Assembly (NCBI GenBank): GCA_022606425.2
Contig: JAHDVF020000589.1
Coordinates: 106,512-170,511 of the forward strand
DNA: 64,000 nucleotides
From: Lepidostoma basale
Taxonomy: Eukaryota > Arthropoda > Insecta > Trichoptera > Lepidostomatidae
Reading direction: 5' to 3'
Position 1 is the first letter of the stretch. Every line of letters begins with the position of its first letter. The position numbers were made by a program, and so were the translations under genes. A model generated the notes under the pieces. The model saw only the letters and a list, made by a program, of their open reading frames with translations, was not told where the DNA came from and searched no databases. Positions 11,501 through 22,739 of this stretch are shown here, piece after piece.

Positions 11501-12260
11501 CTCTTCACGCCTTCCCATCAGCCAGCCAATTAAAATGACAACCTCTGCCTGACCAACTCTGCCAACCACCTCCGGTGCCGCCGCCACAGTTCCTGACCAT
11601 CGTAATCGCTCACTCTCCATTTTGCCGTTGCTATCATCTTCCTGACCCGCTGCCATCTCCAAGTCTGCTGGCGTTCCTTGAACGCCTCCATTTCTTGCTT
11701 CTCCTGCCGCCGTCGACGCCGCCTCTTCCTGCACCGCATTCTGCCTCTCCCTATCCTACGCCTCCTCCAGCCCCGCCGCCGCCATTGCTGCCGACCTCCT
11801 GTTTACTCCAACGCTTCATGCCTAAATCTTTTCTTTCCATCATCTTTATCCCATCCTGTATCTCAACCCCATTGCCATATCGGTCCCCACCCAAGGCCAC
11901 CGGCCCTCTCCTAAGGCCACTCTTGTCCTACTTGGTTCCATATCCAGGACCAACCGGCCCCCACCCTAGGCCACTCCTTGTCACCGTCCCTTGGTCTCCA
12001 CCCAAGACCTCGGCCCCTTTCCAAGGTCATCCCCAACCCCTCCACACTCCTCCCTATCCGGGTAGTCAGGTCCAAATGTCGGACACAACCCACTACATCC
12101 TCCAAGTAACCCTCCTCTCACCATCCAACAATATCTAAATTCATCTCCAAGAAAGAAATTTCCAACATGTGGAGGAACAATAAATAGCCTTTGGGCTGGT
12201 ACTCCCGAAAAGACAATATCCAAGTCCAAGTCTAAGGCAACACATATTGACAAAATATTA
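11500..12260 (-). repeat. GC-rich, strand-asymmetric unidentified repeat
   Basis: The + strand is extremely pyrimidine-rich (CCGCCGCCATTG, CCTCCTCCAGCCCC). The minus strand reads arginine-rich, RKRRRRRRQEKQEMEAFKE.... The right end (12212-12238) carries the inverted GACTTGGACTTGGAT module. Possibly a retroelement ORF1-like or low-complexity segment. The 187-codon Pro-rich + ORF looks like a composition artefact. Confidence 0.4.
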
Positions 12261-12269
12261 AAGTACATT

Positions 12270-12980
12270 AGAACGTCATTTATCCTGAATTTTGAATATT
12301 TTCATAAATATAAGGTGGTACATGAGACATTCAAAGATATTTCAATATAGTTTATTGTAAGTGAAAAATACATACTTTAGGGCACTTCGGTCGGGTAGGG
12401 AAGTCGTGTCGGGACGTGTGTAGGGACTTTAAGATAGCAAATATATCTATTTGTCAAAGTTTTTTTTCCATGATTTAACGGATTTTTAATGTTAAAATAT
12501 TTCTGTCTCCAATAATAATCTCAATAGAATTTTAATAATAATTATATATACATACCTACGCCTTGTTTGGATTAAATCCCGTACTTGACTCCCATCTGAA
12601 GTTATGAAGCTTTGATCCATATCCGATTATCGATGACTTCATCTTCATAAATCAAGATCACAAATTTGCACCGAGAATGGATAAATATAATACATTCAGA
12701 AACTTATTAAATGTTTTTACGAAATACTATTTTCATATCTTAATCCTAGAATACACGACTTTGCAACTGCGGTAATTGTAAAATAAATGTATTTTCTCCA
12801 CTGGAACGCCACATTCCAACTGAGGTTTTCAGGAGACATTAAATAGCCCATGGAACCATAAGCCTTTTAATATAATAGTTAAAATCTCATACAGAAATAT
12901 TTTTAAATAAACATAGCTTACACCACATTTCGAAATAAAATTTTAAGTAGGTACCAATAACACGTAAAAAAGAAGATTAA
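12270..12980. other. no gene recognised
   Basis: AT-rich anonymous sequence. Confidence 0.4.
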
Positions 12981-12984
12981 GATA

Positions 12985-13135
12985 GTATCTAGTATTCCTA
13001 ATGTCGAACCATGTCTCATGCGTTTCTGGTATTGTAGGTATATTATGAACCTGTTCTCAATAGATGCCTTAAACTATTATATAATTGTTGTTTGTAATAT
13101 CTTTTGAGAAAATAATTGAATTGATTTGATTTGAA
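12985..13135 (+). mobile_element. LINE-E 3' UTR fragment
   Basis: ATGTCGAACCATGTCTCATG through GAATTGATTTGATTTGA matches the 3' ends at 2910 and 32820. Confidence 0.75.
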
Positions 13136-13960
13136 AAAACTAGAATGCAATATTTCTTAAATTACGACCCGAAAACACCTTGCCGAATCGATCCTGCTTC
13201 TAAAATCGATCCTCGTTCAAAGGAACACTTCAAATCAAGCCCTCGCATAAACAAACAATCCATCAAATTATCTTATTTAGAATGTTCGTATCAGACATCA
13301 GAAAAATAGCCACAAGTGCTGACCAGGAGTTCAGGAGTGTGTCAGAAGATCCAAGTCTAAGTCTAAATTGTTTTTATCATGATTATAATATTTTTTTATT
13401 GACTGTCATTCCCGTGCCCAAGGAAAATTCCCGCCCCTCGCGGACGTGGGTCCTCGTGTGGCCAGTTTGAATGTCCGTGTTTGAAATTTGAAGAACAGAA
13501 TATTTGTAAAATTTATTTTATTAATACTGGAAAGAGTGCCACCTCACAGATCATTTCTTGCCTATTTGGAATAGTGCATCAAAACATATTTTTTCTCACA
13601 GTATTGTTACACTTTCATATTATAATTTTGTTTATCCGACGAGTTCAAATAGATAACAACAATCTTGCACGTTTTCTGTTTTAATTCTAAACAAAATGTT
13701 ATTCTCGACGTTTACTTATTTTCCAATTGTTTAAATTCGTGTATACATTGTGTTTCTTTATAGATGTTGACTAAAAATTAGTGAGCTGTGTTTGACGATG
13801 AATGTTAAAACAAAACATAAATAAAAAGTGCATTCGCAGCTTTGGATTACACCATCTTGAAACAAGACAGATAAAGATTGTAAGTCCATATTTAATCCTC
13901 ATTTTTAAATATACTATTTTCTATTTAATTTAATACAACATACAAGGAAATCCTTAATAT
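13136..13960. other. no gene recognised
   Basis: An inverted copy of the ACTTGGATCTTCTG module lies at 13346-13375. The remainder is anonymous; ORFs at 13282 and 13481 show no domain. Confidence 0.4.
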
Positions 13961-13961
13961 G

Positions 13962-14460
13962 TTCTTCTTCTTCTTCCCCTTAGTTTAGGTCGTATGACCT
14001 GTTTGTGACGGTGGGCTGTCCTGGGATGATGATGTCCAGCCATCTCTCATTCTATTCGGCGACCTTCCTGCTAATCTTTTGCTGCTTGGGTTTTTCATCT
14101 TTAACAATTTTTGAAATTCTTGTATTCTCCATGCGGTCCACGTGGTCTCTCCAAAAGCGCCTTCTGCTTCTTCCCCATCTCACTATGTCTTCAACACCAC
14201 AGGCAGACCTTATCGTTTCATTTCTGATTCGATCTCTGAGGGTTTTGCCTGCGAAGGAGCGTAGGGTTCCCATTTCTGCTACTCTAAGAAGGTTCTTAGT
14301 TCTATTTGTATCGGCTCTGATCTCTATTCCATACGTCATGATGGGGCGAACGCATGCCATACTGGATAAAGAAGGATGGTTCCAAGGTAAGGTAAGCTGC
14401 CTGCCATGGATAAAAACCTCGTGTAGCTCATAGCACGGTAGAAAAAGCCAAAGCTTAATA
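13962..14460 (-). mobile_element. LINE-C RT C-terminal fragment
   Basis: The minus strand gives RPIMTYGIEIRADTNRTK, then MGTLRSFAGKTLRDRIRNE, VEDIVRWGRSRRRFWRDHV and DRMENTRISKIVKDEK, the region after the RT fingers in RTE-like LINEs. The + strand copy at 38555 matches closely. Confidence 0.8.
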
Positions 14461-14469
14461 TGGGTCATA

Positions 14470-15220
14470 GGAAATAATTAGAAAATCTTTTTTTAACTGA
14501 ATCATAGTTCTCACTTATAACCTAACATTTAAGTAACTAACTTGACAATAGTAATGATATTCGATAATCGACTGTTACATACATAATTACTTATTGCGTT
14601 AGCTATTAATCAGATGTACAATAACTTACCTAAGTTTATGTATAATTACACGTTAGGGACAACTTCTGAGAACAATACCAAGTGGTCTCCATTCTTTTCT
14701 CCCTATACTTAAGTGGGGAAATAATATCAGATATCAATAGGATAAGGCTAGGTTACAGAATAATTGAATTTCTGTAGTTGTTCTGTAATTCCACCCACTT
14801 ACACTCGTTCTCATAAAAATAGTTAAGCACCCGTCATTAAGAATTTCAAGCCACTTCCTACAAAACTTAATTATTGAATTCTTGCGTTCCCCAACAAAAG
14901 TAATTGTATCATTCCCGCTTCTATGAAAATTGCCTCAATAGCAGCAACCAATTAGAGCTTCGTTTCGCATGCAAATTTTTCCGCCAAACCATATCAAACG
15001 GAAAATGTTGGATAATAGCAAAATTGCGAATCGTTGACACGAGCAGAAATGTTCAGATCATTATTGAGGTATTGGGGGCGATTTGAAATAAAGGAATGAA
15101 CTGTTTTTGACGTGTCTCTGTTTTGAATTCAGTTTAAAGTTTTGTTTTGTTGAGGTAATTCAGAGGGCGGTTTTACAAACAGTTTTGAAATTTTTTACAA
15201 TTTATACATTTTTTCGAATT
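14470..15220. other. no gene recognised
   Basis: Anonymous AT-rich sequence. Confidence 0.4.
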
Positions 15221-15224
15221 ATCT

Positions 15225-15525
15225 TTTCTTTACAATTTTTTTTTACAATTAAGTGGCATAGAATCAGATACTCTCAGAACCAAAAACCTCTTTCGAACCA
15301 CCAAAATGAAGACACCAAGAAGTATTGCTGACAAAACTCTTCGTGTCAGAATAAGAAACGCGGATATTTGATGTTTGTGCGAATTCGAGGATATTGTATG
15401 GCAGAAACAAAGGTTCCGGAATGAACACGTGACCAGAATCGCAGATTCGAAGGTCAGAAGAGCAGCTAGGGACGGATGCAAGATAGATAAAATCCTACAC
15501 CAAAGACCTGACACATAAATCAAAG
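15225..15525 (+). mobile_element. LINE-C fragment
   Basis: The + strand encodes RTKNLFRTTKMKTPRSIADK, then TLRVRIRNADI, a stop, and EFEDIVWQKQRFRNEHVTRI, parallel to 14052-14468 on the other strand. Confidence 0.7.
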
Positions 15526-15529
15526 TTTC

Positions 15530-15745
15530 ATCTTCTTCCGCCTACTGGAATTACAGATCGTCAGCCCATCTGTTTTATTTTTCTTTCCCATGGTTTCCAC
15601 GTCAAGAGTCTGGGAGCCCATCTATTGATTCCCTGTCTGGCGACATGTCTTGCCCATATCCACTTTAATTGGGTAACACGTCAGATTATCAGACTATTAG
15701 CTCTTTGTGGTGTACTGTGAATTCAAGCAAATAATCTTCAGATCA
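15530..15745 (-). mobile_element. LINE-D-like fragment
   Basis: The minus strand gives LKWIWARHVARQGINRWAPR followed by LLTWKPW, the RTE signature. Confidence 0.65.
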
Positions 15746-15754
15746 AATCTTCTT

Positions 15755-16028
15755 ATTCTTCATCCTTGTTGTAGATCTATGTGGTCTGTTCTTCAGAGTG
15801 TTGCTCTTCCTATGAGGTAGATTTCCAGCTGTCCTTCCATCTTTTAGGAGGTTTTCCACGAGGACGAGTCCCATAAGGCTGATTATGCATAAGTGTCCAT
15901 TATTTGAACGTGAGCGTACCAGTCCCCTTTTTGCTGTCTGCTCCATCTTATAATATCCTCAATCTCACATATCTCTCTTATTCTGGTGTTTTTCACGCGA
16001 TCTCTTGGTGTCTTGCCTGCTATTGTCA
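15755..16028 (-). mobile_element. LINE-C-related 3' fragment
   Basis: The minus strand gives RIREICEIEDIIRWSRQQKG and ...GTRPRGKPPKRWKDSWKST, as also seen at 24330 (+) and 59130 (-). Confidence 0.7.
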
Positions 16029-16039
16029 AATATCTATTG

Positions 16040-16098
16040 CCAAATCAAATCAAATCAGTTTATTTCATCAATAGACATTACAATTAACGAAAAGTGAC
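16040..16098 (-). mobile_element. LINE-E 3' tail
   Basis: CAAATCAAATCAAATCAGTT followed by TATTTCATCAATAGACATTA, the inverted tail of LINE-E. Confidence 0.7.
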
Positions 16099-16099
16099 T

Positions 16100-16350
16100 A
16101 ACTAACTTACTAACCAACCATCACACCGTTTCCCCGGAGGGGAAGACGGAGAGGATGGACCGTTATGTCACGATACACCTCTCTACTTCCTCCACATTCA
16201 TACATCGTAACATGCACGCTAGTATTTGCTTGTCTTTCAGTATTTGATTAATGTGGTCATGCTTAATTTGTTCCAATGACAATTTGAATAATTTCTTCAA
16301 TATTCTTTTAAAGTTCTTGCTGGTGTTGGTTGGTTTTAAGTGCCTAATTA
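16100..16350 (-). mobile_element. LINE-A fragment
   Basis: ACTAACCAACCATCACACCG starts the inverted 3' end. The minus-strand reading has C-terminal remnants HDHINQILKD...RCMNVEEVERC. Confidence 0.75.
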
Positions 16351-16359
16351 CTGCCAAAT

Positions 16360-16600
16360 AAAAAAAGTGGATACGTGGAACATTAATTAAATCATATAAC
16401 AGCTAATTTAAAAAAAACGGTGGATACGTGTAACATAAATTTAATAAACACAAAACTCCGGATCGTCCATGTCAACATGTGCAACATCGGAAAAACATTA
16501 TGTGTTATTACATTATGTGCTAAATTTAAAAAACGATGGATTCGTGGAACATAAATTAAATAGACAAATGTGCACCATCTAAAAATAACATTTTGTATTA
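16360..16600 (+). repeat. degenerate tandem repeat
   Basis: GTGGATACGTGGAACATTAA, GTGGATACGTGTAACATAAA and ATGGATTCGTGGAACATAAA recur with AT-rich spacers. Confidence 0.5.
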
Positions 16601-16660
16601 AAATATTTTTATTTTTTTATTTTATTTTATATGATTGTATTTTATATTATTTGTTTTAGA

Positions 16661-16863
16661 TTTATTTTGTGGATGTTGGAAGATCGAAGTGTGCGCGGGA
16701 GATGCCTATTGGTGGCGATGAGGTTCGCAACCCATCACACCGCGTCTCCCGCGGGGCGAAAAGAGAAGGATGGAGTGCCGCATCAGTAAAAGTGTGACAG
16801 TCCATTCTTTCTGCCTACCCTTTCGGGGAGACGGCGTGATGGTTAGTTAGTTAGTTAGTTGGT
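16661..16863 (+). mobile_element. SINE-3: short element sharing the LINE-A 3' end
   Basis: TTTATTTTGTGGATGTTGGA...GAAGTGTGCGCGGGAGATGC...GGTGGCGATGAGGTTCGCAA leads into the last ~60 bp of LINE-A and a (GTTA)n tail. The same non-LINE body joined to the LINE-A end recurs at 47035-47166. No Pol III box could be assigned with confidence. Confidence 0.6.
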
Positions 16864-17375
16864 CATGCTATGCTTTCCTTGGTCTTCCACGGCTTCTCTT
16901 TCCACTCACACTACTTGTTACAACATTTTAACCATTCTTCTCTCGTCCATTATTTATTATGTATTAGGTATGTATATTCTCCAATCTGCCTTGCATTTCT
17001 TCCTTATTTCGTCGTTCGTTATTCTACGAGTATCATCTATTTTTGGTCGCTTTAACGGGTTTTTACCTTTCAGGTAGTAAAAATGTAAAATATGGCGAAT
17101 TTCTTCCTGTGATAGTTCACGACTGAACCGACCAAGCGCAATACTGTCAAAAAAGCGTTTGTAGTATACACTCACACCTTTACATATCACCGTATCTTAT
17201 GATCCGATGTCACCAATAATGAACGAGATATACTTAGTTGAAAGAAAAGGGCGCGAAATACGAAATTACTTTTTCTTTATTGTCAGTGATCTCATTTCTA
17301 CAGCATTTATCCTACTTTCATTATTTTTTGCCAGCTCCAAGCATACATTAGAGTTGGCACTAGAGTGTTTGAATA
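16864..17375 (-). mobile_element. LINE-A fragment, interrupted about 17041-17280
   Basis: Inverted LINE-A coding sequence resembling ...RPRKTWHDQ... at 16864-17040 resumes at 17281-17375 (TGATCTCATTTCTACAGCAT). The unrelated 240 bp between them may be an insertion. Confidence 0.6.
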
Positions 17376-17720
17376 CTTGTAGTCCGACTCAGGTTTGTGA
17401 AACATGACGCAATACGGCTCATAGCAAATGCTAGACTCGGCACAATGGCAGTCGAGCGCTTATTCCGCTGGCTGTTGTCTGTTATTACCGGAAGATGTGG
17501 GACGGCTCTCAAATTTGCAGTAAGAGGCACCTTCGTACCGAGGAACCGACATCAATGGACGATAGATGGTAGAACATAGAACGGTAATTGAAGGGGTGTG
17601 CTGGGAAGTCGTCCGCCGGTTCAGGAAAATTGATCTATTGTAGACTGAGTTGACTAACGAATTTTTTAAAACTAAATCGAATACATTTTTAAAAATAAAA
17701 TACAATAATTTAAAGCTTAT
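17376..17720. other. no gene recognised
   Basis: 60-81-codon ORFs occur on both strands without a recognisable domain. Confidence 0.35.
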
Positions 17721-17722
17721 TA

Positions 17723-18180
17723 GTACCTACTGATGAATAACTTTCTGGTCCCAACCCTTATGTATGGAAGCGAAGCATGGAACTGGCAGAAGAAAGATGA
17801 GAGCAGAATAAATGCGGTAGAGATGAGGTCCCTAAGACGTATGTGTGGTAGAACGATGTATGGCAAGATCTCAAATGCTGATATTAGGAAGGAATGTAGA
17901 GCAAAATAAGGTATTATGAACAAAATTATGAAATGATCGCTGCGTTGGCTCGGACATATGTAGCGCATGGGTGAAGAAAGAATGGTTAAAAAAGTATACG
18001 TTAACGATGTAAATGAAGTAAGGAGTCCAGGTACACCGAGGAAAACATGGCATGACCAAATTAATCAAATATTAACGGTTGTTCGTGTCAGAAGCCGGAA
18101 GAATCGACGTGCGTGTATGACTCGATGTATGAATGTGGAGAAAGCTAGAGAGGTATGACAGGATAGAGTAGTGTGGCGGT
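17723..18180 (+). mobile_element. LINE-A fragment
   Basis: The + strand remains encode LMYGSEAWNWQKKDESRINA, then VEMRSLRRMCGRTMYGKISN and, downstream, RRACMTRCMNVEKAREV. Stops and a frameshift interrupt it. Confidence 0.8.
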
Positions 18181-18480
18181 CCATTCTCTCTGCCTACCCC
18201 TGCCAATCGATCCCTCGACCATTCCCGCCAATACATCATGCAGGAAATATTCGTGTCGCAACACATGACCAATCCATCTCGCGCGCCTGGTCACTATGGT
18301 GTGCAACATATGCCTATTTTCTTCAACTCTGCTGAGAATCTCCTCATTTGTAACGTGGTCCCTCCATGAAACATGGGCAATTCGTCGGTAGGTCCACATT
18401 TCAAACGCCTCCAGCCTTTTGCGCTCTCTTTCGCCCAGGCACCAAGTCTCTCAGCCATGTAGTAAAACACTCCACACCAA
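18180..18480 (-). mobile_element. LINE fragment (RTE-like C-terminus)
   Basis: The minus strand gives MWTYRRIAHVSWRDHVTNEE, then ILSRVEENRHMLHTIVTRRA, RWIGHVLRHE and a GRGRQR motif. It resembles LINE-B but is a distinct subfamily. Confidence 0.7.
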
Positions 18481-18574
18481 TGTTTTAATTAGTTGTTTTC
18501 AGAGGTTTACGTCTATGTTATTGGACTCAAATATTTTAGCTTTCTTGTAGAAGGCAAGTTTAGGCTGGTGGATA

Positions 18575-18920
18575 TATGTCATTTCATTCATTTCTCGGCG
18601 CTACATCTCGGTGTGGGACTTGGCCTCCTCCACAACGGCCCTCCACTGACTTCTGTCTATGGCCATCTCTCTCCATTCCCCAGCTCCTTCCATTTTCTCC
18701 TAATCTTCTTTCACGCAATCCGCCCATCTTTTCCTCGGTCTGCCTCTTGGTCTCTTTTCGCGGGGCACCCATCTGGATATAATTTGTGGTATGAAAACAT
18801 GGCCAGCCCACCGTAGGCGTTGAGACTTACAGAATCTCACTACTGTTTCCTGGTTAAACAGTTCTTCAAGTTCAAAGTTTCTTTTAAGTCCCATCCTTCA
18901 GTGTGGGTCCAAAACTTTTT
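18575..18920 (-). mobile_element. LINE fragment (RTE-like C-terminus)
   Basis: The minus strand gives ETVVRFCKSQRLRWAGHVF and RGRPRKRWADCVKED, followed by a frameshifted tail. Confidence 0.7.
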
Positions 18921-18929
18921 CTCAGTATT

Positions 18930-19388
18930 TTCCTCTGGTGGATACATGTATTATTAATAATTAATAAAATGCGTATTAGTGATTGATTGGAAAAAAATAT
19001 TATAATCGAACGTATATGAATCGGTTCGACCGAACCGGCACCTAGCCATAGAGCGGGGACAGCTCTTAGTACCTACGTGCATAGTTTACAGCGGCTGGCC
19101 TGATATTAGGTATTAGCGATGGGACAAGTTGCTGACAATCATTGAAAAATTCAAATCGCCTTTGAATTTTAAACCGTTTTCTCAAATAATAGATTAATGA
19201 CTACATGTAATTCGAAGAAGTAATTGCAGAAAAATATACGGTAGAAACAGTTCCATAATACTATTCAACAAAATATAATTATTATAACTATTTTAAACCA
19301 TTTAAAATAATGGCTTCAAATTACGTTATATTAATATCTAATATAAACATATGTATTTTTTTAACAAGTCACTGACGATGATTAATAC
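18930..19388. other. no gene recognised
   Basis: Anonymous AT-rich sequence. Confidence 0.4.
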
Positions 19389-19424
19389 AAGTGAACGCGT
19401 TATGTATGGAAGCGAAGCATGGAA

Positions 19425-19775
19425 CTGGCAAAACTCTGATTGCCATACCGAAGGTCCCGGGTTCGATTCCCCGCGATATTTATTTTTTATTTTTTTTTAT
19501 TTAAAAAAAGACTAATATCAAGGATTTACATCAATGATATTAGAATTTATTTTACAATCTTCAATGTGAGCAGAAAATAGCTCATTATTATGAAGAAGGA
19601 ATCTGGTCGTGTCCAGGCTTGAACCCATGTCCCCTGGATCAGGAGCCAAGCGTTCTATCCCCTAGACCACCACCGGATTGCAATGTGAATGTCACACTGT
19701 CTTTGGTCTCGTGTAGAAATCATGTTACAATAAAATGGCGATAGATTAGCTACCATCACATGTTATGAGAAAATA
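19425..19775 (+). mobile_element. SINE-1 copy split by SINE-2
   Basis: The left part contains the box B-like CCCGGGTTCGATTCCCCGCG. The right part (from about 19692) is the SINE-1 body GTCACACTGTCTTTGGTCTC...AAAATGGCGATAGATTAGCT. The 5' box A region is lost. Confidence 0.8.
19481..19690 (-). mobile_element. SINE-2 (tRNA-derived) insertion
   Basis: The minus strand begins GGTGGTGGTCTAGGGGATAG (box A-like) and contains ATGGGTTCAAGCCTGGAC (box B-like GGTTCAAGCC). It ends in a T/A-rich tail after ATCCTTGATATTAGTC. Other copies are at 54588 and 22404. Confidence 0.82.
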
Positions 19776-20244
19776 ATGAGAGTACATTAGAATGAATACA
19801 GTAGAAATAAGATCTGTTAGACGAATTTGTGAAAAATCTGTGCATGATGGAGTGTCGAATTAAAATTTAAGAAGTGAATGCGGTGCGAATGAAAATGTTA
19901 TGAACAAAATAATAAAATGAACATTAAGATGGTTTGTCAAATGGAAGGAATGAATGAAGGAATAATGGTAAAAAAACGTATATGTTAACGGTGTAAATGG
20001 AAATAAAAATAGACGAAGACCGAAAGAAAAGGTGGCACAGTCAAATAAATCAAATATTTAATGTCGGCCACGCGAGGAATCGGAGAAATCTACGTGCGTG
20101 CATGACACGATGTAAGAATATTAAGGAACGAAAGAAGTATGTCAGGAAAGAACAATGTGGCATTCAATTCATTCTAACAGCCCCTTCGGAGAGACGGTGT
20201 GATGGATAGTTACTTAAGAACTATAAAATTATTGTATTTCATAT

Positions 20245-20990
20245 TCCTTCCTTCCTCAGCCTATTCCCGTCCACTCCTGGACAAAGGCCTCCTCCATTCG
20301 CTTCCATGTCACTCTGTCCTGTGCAGACTGCATCCAGGTTATTCCGACGTGTCTGTTGAGATCATCCTTCCACCGTAGTTGCGGTCGCCCTGCACTTCTC
20401 TTCGCCGTTCACGGTCTCCAAGTCAGCAGTCTTCTTGTCCACTTTTCATCTGAGCTTCTGGCTACATGACCCATTGCCATTTTAGAGTCGCCACCCGGTG
20501 GATGATGTCAGTGACCCTTGTTCTTTCTCTCACCGTATCGTTTCTGACTCTGTCTCTTAGGCTTATTCCTAACATGGCTCTTTCCATGGCTCTTTGGGTC
20601 ACTCGTAGTTTCTCGGCACTTTGTTTGGACAGTGTAACAGTTTCAATACCATAAGTACCAACTGGCAGAACGCAGACTTCATAGACTTTTCATTTCAGGT
20701 TGATTGGTATTTTCCGATTTTTAAGGACGTACCTAACTCATGTTTCCGAAAGCTGCCCAGCTTAGTCTAATTCTTATTTTTAGCTCTGCGGTTTGGTTAT
20801 CTCGGCCCAATCGAATATTGTGTCCCAGGTTTGAATATTCTTGGACATTCTCAATTCTGTTGCCGTCCACGTTGATTTCAAGCCTTTCCGGCCCATCACC
20901 TTGGTCTTTGCCAGGTTCATATTCAAATCTACAGATTTGGATACAACGTTTATGTCATATTGTAGTTACGGTAAAAGACGGTTGATTTTA
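20245..20990 (-). mobile_element. LINE-D (HmRTE-like) fragment
   Basis: The longest LINE-D copy here. The minus strand includes AMERAMLGISLRDRVRNDTV-type sequence, TRVTDIIHRVATLKWQW and GRPQLRWKDDLNRHVGI, with disruptions. It also covers the preceding RT thumb region up to the inverted CACGTTGATTTCAAGCC. Confidence 0.8.
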
Positions 20991-21640
20991 AAAGTGTTTG
21001 TGTTTGTTCTTGCAATTGTGTCTCCACACGAAAATATACGATTCAGTTGACAACTGTCTTTTTGAGATCTGTGCTCATGAAGACAGTTGTGTATATGTTC
21101 TATGCTCCACTTCCATATACAAGGGTCGATTTATTTTTTTCTTTTTGTCTCATTGTTAAAGTAGTTCATATACGGCACGGTGGCCGCGCACCATGGAAGC
21201 ACAGTCCTCCGATGGTATCGAGGGCCGGCATTAATACTCGCTAATGGCAGGTTAAATTACTGTTTCTAATGCACGGCGTACATAAATACGAGAAAAAATA
21301 ACACACAACAATGGACGCCGGTTACCGGAGAGCTCCGCCCCCTATCCATGTAATTGAACGAGAAATTGTTATAATTATTCACAATTAGATAATGTATGGC
21401 CACCACCAATCTACGGGCAATTGCACGACATCTGTATATATGTATTCGTGTCTGAGCTAAGTACACTCAACTTGCGTTTTTATATTCATTTTCGTGAAAA
21501 AGATCAACATTGCTAAATACTTAATATAGTTTATATTCACATACGAAAATGTAAAAAAATATAACTTATCGAGAATGAATTTCTTCTTCTTCATTATTCG
21601 CCTTCGCTTTATGTTGTGGTTTCATATTTGAATAAATATA
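20991..21640. other. no recognised gene
   Basis: 21160-21440 is mixed-composition DNA (GGCACGGTGGCCGCGCACCA, GGACGCCGGTTACCGG) that could be conserved noncoding sequence. Confidence 0.35.
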
Positions 21641-21645
21641 TAATA

Positions 21646-21900
21646 ATTGAAGACTACAGGGGAAAAACAAGGAATGTCAGTAGAAGGTTAATTTGAATAA
21701 ATTGAGAATAAAGCTAATCAAAGTCTATATATTTCTTAGCAATTAGCAATCGATTATCTGGCCATAGTCGATGACACAGATGATTTTTGAATATGAAAAT
21801 TTTACTGTGGACAGATACGTACAAATGCCGCTAGATGGCATTATTACATTTATTTTGAATTTTAACTGACATTCCTTGTTTTTCCCCTGTAGTCTTCAAT
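21646..21900. mobile_element. TA-flanked MITE with ~37-bp terminal inverted repeats
   Basis: The left end ATTGAAGACTACAGGGGAAA... and the right end ...TTTCCCCTGTAGTCTTCAAT are inverted complements through GACATTCC. TA flanks both sides (21644-21645, 21901-21902), as in Tc1/mariner-type insertions. There is no coding capacity. Confidence 0.85.
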
Positions 21901-22403
21901 TACACTTTGTATTATTACAATACATATTATTTAACACTTGTCACAGATATATTTCGGTTGTGACCCAACAAATGTTGGTTCACATCCGAAAGATGTCTGT
22001 AAATTGTTGTAAAAATGCGAAGTGTGGTTATATTTATTCAAGTACCATAAATATCATAAGTTAATTGGAAATTCAAAAAATATTTCTACAACTTCCAAAA
22101 ACAGCAAATAACAATTTGTAATTATGTGTAAAGATTTTTTACCTATTTGTTTTCTCGACAACCGCCACGACGCACTTAGGGGTATTTCCTGTAATTTGCC
22201 TACTATAAATCGAATTCGTAGAATTTGTCCCCCGTAAGAAAAAAATAGTTTTTGGGAATTTTGGATAGACACCAAACAATGAGCAAACCTTTACGTTATC
22301 CAATTAAAAGCGTGGGCTGGAGTGTGTCTGTTTGAATAGGTACGACTGTCGTTCAAAATGTTCGTATCTCTGGAATTCTCGAAAAATCAGTGATTTAAAA
22401 ATG

Positions 22404-22492
22404 CTTTTTTTTTTTTAAAAAGACTAACATCAAGGATTTATGTCAATGATATTAGAATTTATTTTACAATCTTCAATGTGAGCAGAAGCATT
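22404..22492 (-). mobile_element. SINE-2 3' part
   Basis: A poly(T) run, then AAAAGACTAACATCAAGGAT through CTTCAATGTGAGCAGA matches the 3' half of SINE-2. Confidence 0.75.
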
Positions 22493-22650
22493 TTTTTTAG
22501 ATAACTTGGAAAAAATTGTGATGGATTCGGCTATCACAGGTAAGCGTACAAATATACTGCCAAGTTTTATTAAAATATAATATATTGATAATTAAATATA
22601 TTTTATTTTCGTAGATATTTCTTTCTAAAATGGTTTTTGTTTTACTTCAG

Positions 22651-22721
22651 CTCTATTTTCAGTAACAATCAATGAAACGTGTCCCTTTGGTTTTATTGAT
22701 TGTTACTGAAAATAGAGCGTT
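22651..22721. repeat. short inverted repeat (about 29-bp arms)
   Basis: CTCTATTTTCAGTAACAATC and its complement GATTGTTACTGAAAATAGAG flank a short loop. Confidence 0.8.
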
Positions 22722-22739
22722 TACATTTATTAAATGCAT

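Larger units (their letters stand above)
19395..20215 (+). mobile_element. LINE-A copy interrupted by SINE-1, itself interrupted by SINE-2
   Basis: LINE-A sequence TATGTATGGAAGCGAAGCAT stops near 19425 and resumes at about 19776 (AATGAATACAGTAGAAATAA). It then continues to its 3' end GAGACGGTGTGATGG near 20205. The 350-bp gap holds the two nested SINEs. Confidence 0.8.

Noticed and set aside
11575..12138. 187-codon proline-rich + strand ORF
   Set aside because: It comes from extreme pyrimidine bias, and the opposite strand is equally open and Arg-rich. No domain, no splice context.
19590..19680. Possible tRNA gene on the minus strand
   Set aside because: Part of SINE-2, repeated nearly identically at 54588-54772 with a transposon tail.
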